Shown: piece by piece, positions 35,582 to 44,858 of the stretch
Layout of the letters: each line of letters opens with the position of its first letter
Position numbering within the stretch: the first letter of the stretch is position 1
Assembly (NCBI GenBank): GCA_025362495.1
Contig: JANYGI010000231.1
Span: 1 to 64,000, forward strand
DNA: 64,000 bases
Source: Byssovorax sp.
Lineage (GTDB): Bacteria; Myxococcota_A; Polyangia; Polyangiales; Polyangiaceae
Direction: 5' to 3'
Notes under the pieces: generated by a model
Database searches by the model: none
What the model was told of the DNA's origin: nothing
Seen by the model: the letters and a program-made list of their open reading frames with translations, nothing else
Program-made: the position numbers and the translations under genes

Positions 35582-35860
35582 TCGGTGGCGCGGGATTTGA
35601 CCACGGCCCCGCCGGCACGCGAGGCGAAAATCTCGCGCTGGTCCGGCTCGAACCTCGTCGCCATCCCATGCTCCGCGACGATCGGCGCCGGCCCTCACGT
35701 GTTTGCTTCCAGGAGTCCTGTCCTGCCCCGAGGACGATGCCTGTCTCCTGGAGCGGTTCACAATCGACCTCGATACCGGGCCTGCCCCGCCGCCCCATCG
35801 CGGCATCCCCGCAGATGGAGCCCCGTCGCGAACGTCGAGCGGCACAGCAGAAGATCCCGG

Positions 35861-38125
35861 TTGCCAGCGACACCACGGTTGATCCACTGGCTCACGCTCC
35901 CCGATCCCGAGGAAAGGGCGCACGCTGCGGCAGCGCTCGGCAGTCTGGTGATCCGATCCCCCGCGGTGCGACTGCTCGCGACGGCGCGCAGTGACTTCCT
36001 GACGCGGCTCACCGCGCTGCCCGAGCTCGGCCGCGAAATCGCGGAATCGCTGTTCCTGGTGCGAGCGATGGGCGAGTGCGAGCTGCGCGAGGCGATCGTC
36101 GGCCCCGCGCTCTCGGCCGGGTTCCGCTTCGAGGGCGAGGACACGGTCGATGCGCTGGTGGCGGCGACTCAGGGCGCCTCCGGCGGGCTGCCGCTTTTAC
36201 AGTTCACGCTCGCCGAGCTGTGGAAGCGCCGCGATCCGGTGCGGCGGCTCTTGCCAGCTACAGGGCTCGAGGAAGCCGGCGGCGTCACCGGCGCGCTGGC
36301 GCGACACGCCGACGGCCTGCTCGAGACGCTCTTGCCAGCGGAGCGGCGCGCCGCTCAGCGGGCGCTGATGCGGCTGGTGACCGCCGAGGGGACGCGCTCG
36401 CGGCGAACGCTGGAGGAGCTCGGTGGAGGCGAGCGCGAGCCCGACGGCGCCTCCGTCCGCGCCGCGCTGGACGCGATGGTGCGCGGCGGGGTGCTCGTAG
36501 CGCGGCAGTCCGACGACGGACGGACGGCTTTCGAGATCGCGCACGAGGCCCTCCTCGAGCACTGGAACACGCTGCGCGGCTGGCTGAGCCATGACGCCGA
36601 GCAGCTTGCGCTCCGCCAGCGTGTCGAGCGTGCGGCCGCCGAATGGCAACGCGTCGGCGAGCATCCGGGCGCGCTCTGGGGCGCCGTGCTGCTCGCCGAG
36701 GTACGGGGGCTGGATGCGTCCGCGCTCGGCGCGCGCGAGCGGCGCTTCCTGAGCGCGACGAGGCGCGCCGCGCGCAAGCGGAGGGGCCTCGCGATCGCTG
36801 CGGCGGCGTTCGTACCGCTCGCCCTCCTCGGCGTCTACGCGGGCTCGTGGCTCCGCGCGCACGCCGATCTGGAGCGCCGGATCGGCGAGCACGTCGCCGC
36901 CGCCGATCAAGCGATCATCGCGGCTCGTCGGCTCGACGTCGAGACCGCGGCGCTGCGCTCCGAGGCGCTCTCGACGTACGGGGCGATCGGGCGCGAGCAG
37001 GGAGATCAGGCCTGGGCCCGCGCCCGCGCCAGGTCGCTCGAGGTTGATCAGACCTACGATGAAGCGACCCGCGATCTGGAGAGCGCCATCGCCCTCGAAG
37101 ATCGCGCGACCCTCCGCGCCCACCTTGGCGACGTGACGCTCGCGCGCCTCCTCGCCGTCGAGCGGGATGGTCGTTCCACCGAGCGCGAGGCCCTCGGCTA
37201 TCGCCTCAGCTTCTTCGATCTCGACGGCTCGCGACGGGCCTTTCTCGCGGCAGGCGGCCGGCTGACCATCCGCAGCGCGCCGACGGCGACGGCGACGCTC
37301 CAGCGCTACGAGGGCGGGACGGGACGGCTCACTCTTGGTGCCCCGCGCGGGCTCGGCGAGACGCCCGTCGCCGCAATCGAGCTCGCGCAGGGCTCGTATC
37401 TGCTCGAGCTCGTCGCTCCAGAGCGCGCCCCGCTACGACTCCCCTTCGTCGTGGAGCGCGCGGAGACCGTCGATCTCATCCTCGATTTGCCGCGCCCCGA
37501 GAGCGTGCCCGAGGGGTTCGTCCATGTGCCGCCCGGCGCGTTCCTGTTTGGCAGCGACGAGCCCGACGCCTTCCGCGTCCAGAACCTCGCGCACATGCCG
37601 CTCCACCGCGCCTCGACGGGCGCGTACCTCATTGGCCTCCGCGAGGTGACCTTCGGTGACTGGATCCGCTACCTGGAGGCACTGCCGCCCGACGAGCGCG
37701 AGGACGACGCTGAAGCCTACGCGACGTGGCTCGATACCACCGGTCAGGTGCCGGGCGCGCGGCTCTGCGACGAGCGGGAGTGGGAGCGCGCGGGGCGCGG
37801 CGCCGATGGCCGGAGATTCCCGACGGGCGGGCGCCTCGGCATCGAGGAAGCCAGCATCAGCCCCGCCGAAGGACATGATCCCGACGGCTACGATCCACGC
37901 GAAGCCGGGTCCCACCCCGCGTCGAGGAGCGTCTTCGGGCTCGACGATATCGCCGGAAACGCGGCCGAGTTCTCGCGATCGGTGATCGAGCATGATCTGC
38001 TCGCTCAGAAGTCGGGCTCCTGGTATCAGGGGACATCCCACGCACGCCTCGACCGGCGCGAGGTGCTGGCGCCGACCACCCGCCATCCGCGTGTCGGCTT
38101 CCCCCTTTGCGCTACGCCACGTTGA
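35861..38125 (+). pseudogene. 5'-truncated STAND-type ATPase / FGE-sulfatase fusion
   Basis: Real homology begins only at about 35875. Residues 1-230 match the back half of a STAND-type NTPase (VRLLATARSDFLTRLTALPELG, GGLPLLQFTLAELWKRRD, FEIAHEALLEHWNTLRGWL) but no Walker A or B is present. A membrane helix (LAIAAAAFVPLALLGVYAGSW) sits near 310. The C-terminal ~205 residues are a formylglycine-generating-enzyme-like domain (VPPGAFLFGSDEP, GLREVTFGDWIRYL, VPGARLCDEREWERA, GLDDIAGNAAEFS). Intact relatives carry an N-terminal kinase and P-loop. No ATG with a ribosome-binding site exists near the break; TTG 35861 is nominal. Confidence 0.7.
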
Positions 38126-38249
38126 GGCGCGAGCGCGCAAAGCCATCCGAGCCTCGAGGCCTGCAACTCGGCCACCCTGATCGATCCAACTTGCCAGAAT
38201 AGGCACTTATTGGCTGGCCCGGTCGCGTCGAATCTTGTAGTATCGAGTG

Positions 38250-38762
38250 ATGCGTTACAACGGAGTGATGGTCATTGCGGCAGGGGGCTTTGCCGTGGCG
38301 CTGGCGGCGCTCGCCGGCTCCTGCGGCTCGGTGGCGGTGGAGCACGGGGGCTCGAATGCGAGCGCGAGCGGGAGCACGACGGGAGCCGGAGGTGCGGGGG
38401 GCGTGGGGACCACGAGCGTCACGAGCGGGGATATCGGAGGGGGCATTGGTTTCGGGGGCTTCGCCGCGACCGGGGGCGGCTCGGGCGGATCACCCGGTAT
38501 GCCGGGGCTCTTCGACTGCGGCGGCTGCCTCTGCGATGGGACGACTCACTACTGCCGATTTGAGGGCGGAGGCGGACCCACACCCCCGCCCGGGCCGCCT
38601 CCGGCGCCGCTTTGCGCAGACGATGCGGGCGTGACGAGCTGCAAGCCCATCCCCGCGGAGTGTCTGTCGTCACCTACCTGCAACTGCCTTGGTAAGCCCG
38701 ATTCAATTTGCTCCTGCGAGGTGATGGCACCCGGTATCCTGGTGAAGTGCATCAACCCTTGA
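38250..38762 (+). CDS. Gly-rich lipoprotein
   Basis: A 170-residue lipoprotein beginning at the ATG at 38250 (GTG at 38247 adjacent). The signal ends in a SCGSV site (ALAALAGSC). A Gly/Ala/Ser/Thr linker (residues about 35-85) precedes a Cys-rich tail (DCGGCLCDGTTHYCRFEGG, CADDAGVTSCKPIPAECLS, CNCLGKPDSICSCEVM). Myxobacterial surface-lipoprotein style; no specific family. Confidence 0.65.
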   Translation: MRYNGVMVIAAGGFAVALAALAGSCGSVAVEHGGSNASASGSTTGAGGAGGVGTTSVTSGDIGGGIGFGGFAATGGGSGGSPGMPGLFDCGGCLCDGTTHYCRFEGGGGPTPPPGPPPAPLCADDAGVTSCKPIPAECLSSPTCNCLGKPDSICSCEVMAPGILVKCINP

Positions 38763-38791
38763 AGCCACCCCTATCGGGACGCATCACGTCG

Positions 38792-39023
38792 TCTCGGCGG
38801 ACGATGGAGGCGCCTCGGAAGACGATGGAAGCGTCCCGGAGGACGATGGACGCGTCTCGGAGGACGATGGAAGTGTCTCGGAGGACGGATCAACCGTCCG
38901 GGAGGACGATGGACGCGTCTCGGAGGACGGATCAACCGTCTCGGAGGACGATGGACGCGTCTTGGAGGACGATGGAAGCGCCTCGGAGGACGATGGGTAC
39001 CGTCTCGGAGGACGATTCAACCG
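38792..39023. repeat. 21-bp minisatellite, eleven units
   Basis: Eleven imperfect units with consensus TCTCGGAGGACGATGGACGCG; two contain GACGGATCAACCG and one unit (38981-39002) is 22 bp. Frames on both strands stay open and yield repetitive heptads (SRRTMDA on +, SSSETRP on -), but no start signal, signal peptide or non-repeat domain supports translation. It occupies most of the 384 bases between the lipoprotein and the next gene. Confidence 0.9.
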
Positions 39024-39146
39024 TCCCCCGACAAAAATATGCTCCCACCACCGAATTCGGACAATGAAAATTCCACGCGCTCCGTCAGACAGGCCACGCA
39101 TGCAGGCAGCTCGCCGGCGCGCGAACGTGGGGACAGGGGAGAGCAC

Positions 39147-39683
39147 ATGAAGAACGCAAAGGGCGGGGACACGGCGGAGATCCAGGTCACGGCGGCACCG
39201 GTGGTGAACGCGCCGGAGAGCAGCGATCTCCTCCTCGATGCGCGACCGCTGGAGTCGTTCCTGGTCGATGTGGCCGACGGCGGGACCCAGGGCATGCGCC
39301 GCGAACAGGCGGGGATCGCCGAGGTGGTCCACGAGATCAAAGTCAATCAGAAGGCCTGGGGCGTCAAAGCGGGGATCACGCCCGACGAGGTGGCGACAAT
39401 CGTGACGACGACGGCGCAGCTTGCTCAGCTCCGCGCCTTCCGGCCGTCGGTGGCCAAGCTGCTCGAGATGATCGATGAGACCGAGGCGCTGCTCGAAGAC
39501 AAGCGCGATACCGTGATTCGCACCGTGGCGGGCTCGGTCGACGTCAAGGCGCTCGTGGTGGGTAGCGAGATCATCGCCAAGTACGAGCAGACGCGGGCGT
39601 ATCGCTCCGCGGTCGGCGACAAGGCCGCGAAGACGCGTAAGAAGAACGCGGCGGCGGCGAAGGCCAAGACCACGCCGGCCTGA
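39147..39683 (+). CDS. Hypothetical helical protein with Lys/Ala-rich tail
   Basis: A 178-residue cytosolic protein. ATG 39147 is preceded by GGGGAGAGC; the frame extends to 39039, but those codons run out of the repeat region. The body is helical (REQAGIAEVVHEIKVNQKAWG, VATIVTTTAQLAQLRAF, KLLEMIDETEALLEDKRDTVI). The C-terminus is a histone-H1-like basic tail (KAAKTRKKNAAAAKAKTTPA), which may bind nucleic acid. Family not recognised. Confidence 0.65.
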   Translation: MKNAKGGDTAEIQVTAAPVVNAPESSDLLLDARPLESFLVDVADGGTQGMRREQAGIAEVVHEIKVNQKAWGVKAGITPDEVATIVTTTAQLAQLRAFRPSVAKLLEMIDETEALLEDKRDTVIRTVAGSVDVKALVVGSEIIAKYEQTRAYRSAVGDKAAKTRKKNAAAAKAKTTPA

Positions 39684-39703
39684 GGCCGCGTGTCGCCCGT
39701 GCA

Positions 39704-39791
39704 GCCCTCACCCCCAAACGCCCTCTCCCGAAGGAAGAGGGCGATTGCCGGAAGAAACGACTCCCTCCCTCGCCCTTCGGGAGCGGGAGGG
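39704..39791. repeat. Paired palindromic element, related to 28765-28808
   Basis: GCCCTCACCCCC (39704-39715), also at 28765, is followed by hairpin CGCCCTCT...AGAGGGCG (39719-39743) and a second hairpin CCCTCCC...GGGAGGG (39763-39791). It abuts the 5' end of a gene remnant and may have been involved in its truncation. Confidence 0.6.
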
Positions 39792-39796
39792 CCGGG

Positions 39797-40244
39797 GAGA
39801 CGGCCGAGGCCAAGCTGCCCGAGCAGACCGTCGGCCCCCACGGCGGCCCGATCCAGATCGTCGGCGACGATCGCCTGGAGATGGTCGCCGAGGGCGACTC
39901 GGGCCGCACGCGGGTGTTCGTGCTCGATGCCAATCTCCAGCCCGTCACCCTCGAAGCGCGCACGCTGCGGATGGGCTTCATCGCCGAGCGATCCGAGCTC
40001 GTCACGTTCGTCCCGGAGCCGTCGGGCCTCTTTTTCGTGGGCCGGATCGGGCACGCGTTCAATCCGCTCCAGGTAACCGTGGCGCTCGGCTTCGGCGGCG
40101 TGACCCGCGCGGCGCGACCACGGCGGCCACGACGTCCGGGGGCCTTCCAGCAACGGCGGCCCCGGCCCCGCGAAGAGCGGCGGCGGCCACAGCGGCGGCG
40201 GCAACGGCGGTGGGAAGGGCGGAGGCAAAGGCGGCAAGCACTGA
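39797..40244 (+). pseudogene. Frameshifted, 5'-truncated gene remnant
   Basis: In frame 2 the codons read AKLPEQTVGPHGGPIQIVGD, then MVAEGDSGRTRVFVLDANLQPVTL and LFFVGRIGHAFNPLQVTVAL, a folded-domain-like sequence with no start codon before 39881. At about 40105 the frame degenerates into an Arg/Pro run, while frame 3 continues as a Gly/His/Lys-rich tail (SGGGHSGGGNGGGKGG) to the TGA at 40242. A single-base shift therefore splits the gene, and the upstream palindromes replace its 5' end. Confidence 0.55.
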
Positions 40245-40314
40245 CGACGGGCGGTGATCGGTGGTCGATCCGGGGCAGCCCCGAGGCGCCGCCCCGGCGG
40301 TGCACAGGCATCAA

Positions 40315-41505
40315 TCAGAAGAGCTGCTGGAAGAGAGCCGCGGATTGCGGGAACGCGGTGGTCGGCCAGAGCTGGTGATCGCCGTCGCCGGCCTTGACCT
40401 CGAAGTAAACGTGGAAGGCCACGTCGTGCGCGCCGATCCAGTCGTGCATGCGCTGGATGAACGCCGGATCGTCGCCGCCGCCGTGGTGATCGCCGACGGC
40501 CCACACGCCCCACTCGCCGATGGCCACGGGCTTGCCGTGCTGCGCCGCGAAGGCGGCATACCAGTCGAGGCCGTGATCGCCGGTGGACAGCGTCTTCCAG
40601 GCGGCGTCGTTCATGGCCTGGGTGATTGGCCCGCTCGTGGGGTAAGCGCCCCAGTCGCTGTCGTAGATGTCAGGGCCGATGAAGTCGACCACGTCGTCGC
40701 CGGGATAGGCATCCTCGGCGTGAAAGGGCTGGCCGTCCTGCGCGCTCACGCCGAGCGCCGGGTTCCAGAAGAACTGGAACTTCTGGCCCGGCACCGAGCG
40801 GAGCGCCGCCACGATGTGCTTCCAGTAGCCGATGAACTGCGATTCGCGCCCCTGCGGCGTGTACCAGTACCAGTTGCCGCTGAACTCGTGCGCGAGTCGA
40901 AACACGGTGTCGGTCAGGCCCGCGTCCGCGAGGCGCTGGCCGAGAAGCTTCCAGTCGTCGTCGAACATGCCCGCCGCGCCCGCGGCTAGATCCGTCGTTG
41001 GCCCGAGGGCAGGACCGAGGAGGAGTCGGTGCTTGGCGTCCGCCGCCTTCCAGGCCTTCCAGCCGGTGAGGTTCCAGCCGGGAGCAGCCCAGTCGGTCCA
41101 GCTCGTGCCCGCAGGCAAGAAGTCTTCGCCGAGGTCGACCGTGGTGCCGAGCCAGGTGGAGAAGCCGGGCAGGGCCTGCTCCGCCTGCGTTTTCCCCTGC
41201 GAGCACGTGCACGAGGCGCCGAGGTACGCGCCCAGCTCGCGCGCCGGCGCCGGTACGCTGCCTCCGACTCCGGCGCTGCTGCTGCTCGTGCTCGCCGCGC
41301 CGCCGGTGCCGTTGCCACCGGGTCCCGTCGCGGTGGTGGCGCCTGTCGTGGCCATGGCGCCGCCCGCGCCGCCGGCGCCGCTCGCGGTCGCGCTCGCACC
41401 CGAGGTGACGGCCGCGCCGCTGCTGCATGCGGTGACCGCGGCGAGCGACGCGGCGGTGAGCGCGATGAGGGCGAATGGCTGCCAGCGAGTCACGAGAAAC
41501 GTCAT
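40315..41505 (-). CDS. Lipoprotein with GH26-like (beta-mannanase-type) domain
   Basis: A 396-residue lipoprotein. ATG 41505 follows GGAG at a good distance; the lipobox is AAVTAC. A Gly/Ala/Ser/Thr linker (about 30-85) precedes a TIM-barrel domain. GH26 hallmarks are RLAHEFSGNWYWYTP (acid/base Glu near 207), VVDFIGPDIYDSDW and PVAIGEWGVW (nucleophile Glu near 329). It probably cleaves beta-1,4-mannan or a related beta-glycan at the cell surface. It is divergent from an esterase lipoprotein with 265 bases between. Confidence 0.8.
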   Translation of the reverse strand: MTFLVTRWQPFALIALTAASLAAVTACSSGAAVTSGASATASGAGGAGGAMATTGATTATGPGGNGTGGAASTSSSSAGVGGSVPAPARELGAYLGASCTCSQGKTQAEQALPGFSTWLGTTVDLGEDFLPAGTSWTDWAAPGWNLTGWKAWKAADAKHRLLLGPALGPTTDLAAGAAGMFDDDWKLLGQRLADAGLTDTVFRLAHEFSGNWYWYTPQGRESQFIGYWKHIVAALRSVPGQKFQFFWNPALGVSAQDGQPFHAEDAYPGDDVVDFIGPDIYDSDWGAYPTSGPITQAMNDAAWKTLSTGDHGLDWYAAFAAQHGKPVAIGEWGVWAVGDHHGGGDDPAFIQRMHDWIGAHDVAFHVYFEVKAGDGDHQLWPTTAFPQSAALFQQLF

Positions 41506-41770
41506 GTTGAGCTCCATGGGCCGCGCGACGGCGCTGTTCGGATGGAGGCCAGGAGACCCTGAAACGCCGGTGGAGACAAGGCACATCGCCGTGCGCGCCT
41601 GTCGAAGCGCTCGCCCCGTCCAGCGAGCATGCCAGTACAAGCACGGCTGATTTTTCGTCGAAACCACGCTGTCGATCGCGGGATCGGCGAGGCGAGGTGG
41701 TAATCCGTTGCATTGAAGGACCGGGTCCGGGAAGATAACCCCGCTGTCGCGTGCGACTGGCGGAGGTCTC

Positions 41771-42934
41771 GTGAACGACTCGATTGCATACTGGGGTTCG
41801 GCGGTGGGCTTGCTCCTGATCTCCGCTTGCGGCTCCGGCGCCACGCCGGGGGCCACGGGCGGCGCCGGGGGCAAAGGGGGCGCCGCGTCGAGCACCGCGA
41901 GCAGCGCGGCGTCGAGCGGAGGCGGCAGCAGCGTCGGCGGCGGCAGCAGCACCGGCATGGGCACCGGCGGCGGCGACGCGGGCGTGGATCTCGTGGGCAC
42001 CGCGGGCGACGGCGACTACGAGATCGGGCCCGACTACAAGGACGCTCCCGAGATCGTGAAGATGGACGGCGTCCCCCAGGGCAAGAGCTTTTCGTTCAAG
42101 ATGCTCTCCAAGGACAGCGCCTTTTACGACGGCCACGATCCGACGTTGAAGCCCGCGCTCAGCGGGGACTTCACCCGCAACGTCGAGGTGGTGATCCCGG
42201 CGGCCTACGTCGACGGCACCGACGCGCCCTTCATGGTCGTGCAAGACGCCCGCGATCGCGATCCGATCGTCAACTCGATCAACAACCTCATCGCCGACGC
42301 CGCCAATCCTTTCCCGCCCGTCATCGCCATCTTCGTCGCCAACGGCGGCAACGACTCGATCGGTAGCGAGCGCGGCCTCGAGTACGACACCATGTCGCCG
42401 AAATACCAGCAGTTCATCGACGCCGAGGTCCTCCCGGCCATCCCGAAGGACGCGGGCGTCAAGGCGGCTTATCCCAACCTCAAGCTCACGAAGAACCCGG
42501 ATGGGCGCGCGGCGTACGGCTGCAGCTCCGGTGGATCCGCGGCGCTGACGATGGGCTGGTTCGGGAGCGACACTTACCGCAAGATCGTCACGTATTCGGG
42601 CACGTTCGTCGATCAGCAGAACCCGGTGGCCCCGACCGAGGCGCAGTATCCGAACGGCGCCTGGGAGTACACCGATCAGCTGATCGTGGGCAATCCGGTC
42701 AAGCCGCTGCGCGTCTCGCTCGAGTGCGGCGAGCACGACAACGGCTACACCAACGACGAGGCCAGCCACCACAACTGGGTGATGGCCAATCAGCGCGTCG
42801 CCGCCGCGTTCAAGGCCAAGGGCTACCACTATCGCTTCGTCTTCGCGAAGAACGCCGGGCACTGCGACGGCGGCCCGATCCGCCAGACGCTCCCGGACAC
42901 GCTCCGCTGGATGTGGCGCGGTTACACGCCGTGA
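41771..42934 (+). CDS. Esterase lipoprotein (enterochelin esterase / feruloyl esterase-like)
   Basis: A 387-residue lipoprotein beginning at a GTG behind GGAGG (lipobox LLISAC). A Gly/Ser linker precedes an alpha/beta hydrolase of the putative esterase (Fes/FaeA-like) group: VVIPAAYVDGTDAPFMVVQD, nucleophile in AYGCSSGGSAAL (near 252), and His in NAGHCDGGP (near 363). Such enzymes remove feruloyl or acetyl groups from plant polysaccharides. Its divergent neighbour is a GH26-like lipoprotein, which supports a role in hemicellulose breakdown. Confidence 0.8.
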   Translation: MNDSIAYWGSAVGLLLISACGSGATPGATGGAGGKGGAASSTASSAASSGGGSSVGGGSSTGMGTGGGDAGVDLVGTAGDGDYEIGPDYKDAPEIVKMDGVPQGKSFSFKMLSKDSAFYDGHDPTLKPALSGDFTRNVEVVIPAAYVDGTDAPFMVVQDARDRDPIVNSINNLIADAANPFPPVIAIFVANGGNDSIGSERGLEYDTMSPKYQQFIDAEVLPAIPKDAGVKAAYPNLKLTKNPDGRAAYGCSSGGSAALTMGWFGSDTYRKIVTYSGTFVDQQNPVAPTEAQYPNGAWEYTDQLIVGNPVKPLRVSLECGEHDNGYTNDEASHHNWVMANQRVAAAFKAKGYHYRFVFAKNAGHCDGGPIRQTLPDTLRWMWRGYTP

Positions 42935-42942
42935 TTCGCGCG

Positions 42943-42963
42943 GCGGGGGGGCGTGCCCCCCGC
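42943..42963. terminator. G/C hairpin between convergent genes
   Basis: A stem with GCGGGGGG(G)C pairing GCCCCCCGC around GT lies 9 bases after the esterase stop and 9 bases before the stop of the opposing gene. It lacks a clear T-tract. Likely a bidirectional terminator. Confidence 0.5.
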
Positions 42964-42971
42964 TGCGGGAC

Positions 42972-44858
42972 TCAAGGCGTCTTCGCTTCGGCGATGAAGG
43001 CGTCGTCGCCGCCGGCGCTCGTGAGCAGGGTGCCGCCGAAGTCCGGCGCGCCGGCGAAGCTCCCGCAGAAGGCCGCCGTCGTCGCGCCGCTCAGCGCGAC
43101 CGCGTTGAGCTGCTGTGACGCCGCGTCGCCGAGGCGCAGGCTCCACACGTGGCTGCCGGCGCTGTCGAGCTTGGCGAGGAAGATGTCGTTTCCGCCGACG
43201 CTGGTGAGCGGGCCGCCGCCGAGATCGATCGTGCCCTGGAGCGTGCCGGCCACGAGCACGTTGCCGGCGGGATCGGCCGCGAGGTGGATCGCGCCGGCCT
43301 GATCGGTCGCGTCGCCCGCGCGGACGGCCCACACCGCGGTGCCGGCGGGATCGAGCCGCGCCACGAAGAGATCGCCCGCGCCCGCGCTGGTGAGGATCGT
43401 CGGGCCGACCGCGAGCTTGCCCGAGAAAGAGCCGCCGACGAAGACATTGCCGCTGGGATCGGCGGCGACGCCGGTGACCTCCTGCGCGAAGGTGCTGGCA
43501 CCGAACGAGGTGCTGAAGACATGCGCGCCGGTGCCGTCGAGCTTGGCCGCGAAGCCGCCGAAGGTGGTGGTCGGCATCGTCAACGGCGCGCCACCGAAGT
43601 TGACGGTGCCCTTGAAGCGTCCACCGATGATCACGTTGCCGGACGCGTCGGGCGCGAGCGCGAGGAGCTCTTGCGCCGAGGCGTCGCCGTAGCGCTTGGT
43701 GAAGATGCAGGCGCCGTCGCTGTCGAGGCGCGCGACGAAGGCGTCGCCGCTGCCCGCGCTCGCGACGTTGCCGCAGCCGAGATCGAGCGTGCCGTCGAAG
43801 ACGCCGCCGAGGAACAGATCGCCGGTGGACCCGATGGAGAGCGCGGTGCCGCGCTGGGCCGAGATGCCGCCGTAGCGCTTCGACGAGAGCGTCGCGCCGC
43901 TGGGGCTGAAGCGCGCGAGGAACGCGTCGCCGAGGGGATCGACGGAGCTGAGCACGCCCGCGCCGAAGTCGACGTTGCCGGTGATGCCGCCGGTGATCCA
44001 GATCTCGCCCGCGGCGCTGACGGCGACCGCCGCCGCCGTCTGATCGGAGGCGTCGCCGAAGCGCTTGCCCCAGAGGTACTTGCCGCTCGGATCGAGCTTC
44101 ACGAGGAAGATGTCCGAGCCGCCGGCGCTGACGAGCGGGCCGCCGCCGAGATCGATGTTGCCGTGGAACGAGCCCGTGACGATCACGTTGCCCGTCGCGT
44201 CGATGGCGATGCCCTGCGCCGCTTGATCGGCGATGTCGCCCGCGCGCGAGGCCCACGTGACGTTGCTCTTGCAGAGCATGCCCTCGCAGATCGTGCTCGC
44301 GCAGTCAGCCGTCGCCATGCAGGGCTGGCCGTCGGGGCACTTCGGGCAGGAGCCGCCGCAGTCGATGCCCGTCTCGGTGCCGTTGGTGACGCTGTCGTTG
44401 CACGTCGACGCCTGGCAGAGCCCGGCCGTGCACACGCCGCTCGCGCAGTCGGACGCGAACGAACAGCTCTTGCCGTCGGCGCACGGGGTGCACGTGCCGC
44501 CGCAGTCGATGTCGGTCTCCTTGCCGTCCTTCGCGGCGTCGCTGCACGTCGGCTCGGCGCAGACGCCGGCCGTGCAGGTGTTGCTCGAGCAGTCGGCGCC
44601 GCTCGTGCATTTCTTCCCGTCGGCGCAGCGGGAGCAGGTGCCGCCGCAGTCGACGTCGGTCTCGCTGCCGTCCTGCTTGCCGTCGAGGCACGGCCCCGCG
44701 GTGCCCCCGCCGGTCGCGCTGCTCGACGCGTCGCTGGTGCTCGCGCCGGATCCCCCGCCGGCGCCACCCGAGCCGGTCGTGGTGCCTCCGCCGCAGCCGA
44801 CGACGAGGGGCGAGGCCGCGCCGAGGGCGGCGAGAAAGCAGAAGGCGCGCGTGTTCAT
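42972..44858 (-). CDS. Cys-repeat / beta-propeller lipoprotein
   Basis: A 628-residue lipoprotein (lipobox LVVGC). After a Gly/Ser linker come four copies of a roughly 45-residue Cys module (DGKETDIDCGGTCTPCADG, CSFASDCASGVCTAGLC) common in myxobacterial proteins. The C-terminal ~420 residues hold about nine SBBP-type repeats (IAIDATGNVIVTGSFHGNID, GGSDIFLVKLDPSGKYLWGK, AGDLFVARLDPAGTAVWAV) predicted to fold as a beta propeller. Probably surface-exposed and adhesive or binding (inference). Its ATG overlaps the preceding phosphoesterase stop by 4 bases. Confidence 0.85.
   Translation of the reverse strand: MNTRAFCFLAALGAASPLVVGCGGGTTTGSGGAGGGSGASTSDASSSATGGGTAGPCLDGKQDGSETDVDCGGTCSRCADGKKCTSGADCSSNTCTAGVCAEPTCSDAAKDGKETDIDCGGTCTPCADGKSCSFASDCASGVCTAGLCQASTCNDSVTNGTETGIDCGGSCPKCPDGQPCMATADCASTICEGMLCKSNVTWASRAGDIADQAAQGIAIDATGNVIVTGSFHGNIDLGGGPLVSAGGSDIFLVKLDPSGKYLWGKRFGDASDQTAAAVAVSAAGEIWITGGITGNVDFGAGVLSSVDPLGDAFLARFSPSGATLSSKRYGGISAQRGTALSIGSTGDLFLGGVFDGTLDLGCGNVASAGSGDAFVARLDSDGACIFTKRYGDASAQELLALAPDASGNVIIGGRFKGTVNFGGAPLTMPTTTFGGFAAKLDGTGAHVFSTSFGASTFAQEVTGVAADPSGNVFVGGSFSGKLAVGPTILTSAGAGDLFVARLDPAGTAVWAVRAGDATDQAGAIHLAADPAGNVLVAGTLQGTIDLGGGPLTSVGGNDIFLAKLDSAGSHVWSLRLGDAASQQLNAVALSGATTAAFCGSFAGAPDFGGTLLTSAGGDDAFIAEAKTP

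Noticed and set aside
38792-39023. CRISPR array
   Set aside because: Tandem 21-bp units with no spacer sequence.
38708-39067. 119-codon frame through the 21-bp repeats
   Set aside because: Only repeat-derived heptads, no start signal and no non-repeat domain.
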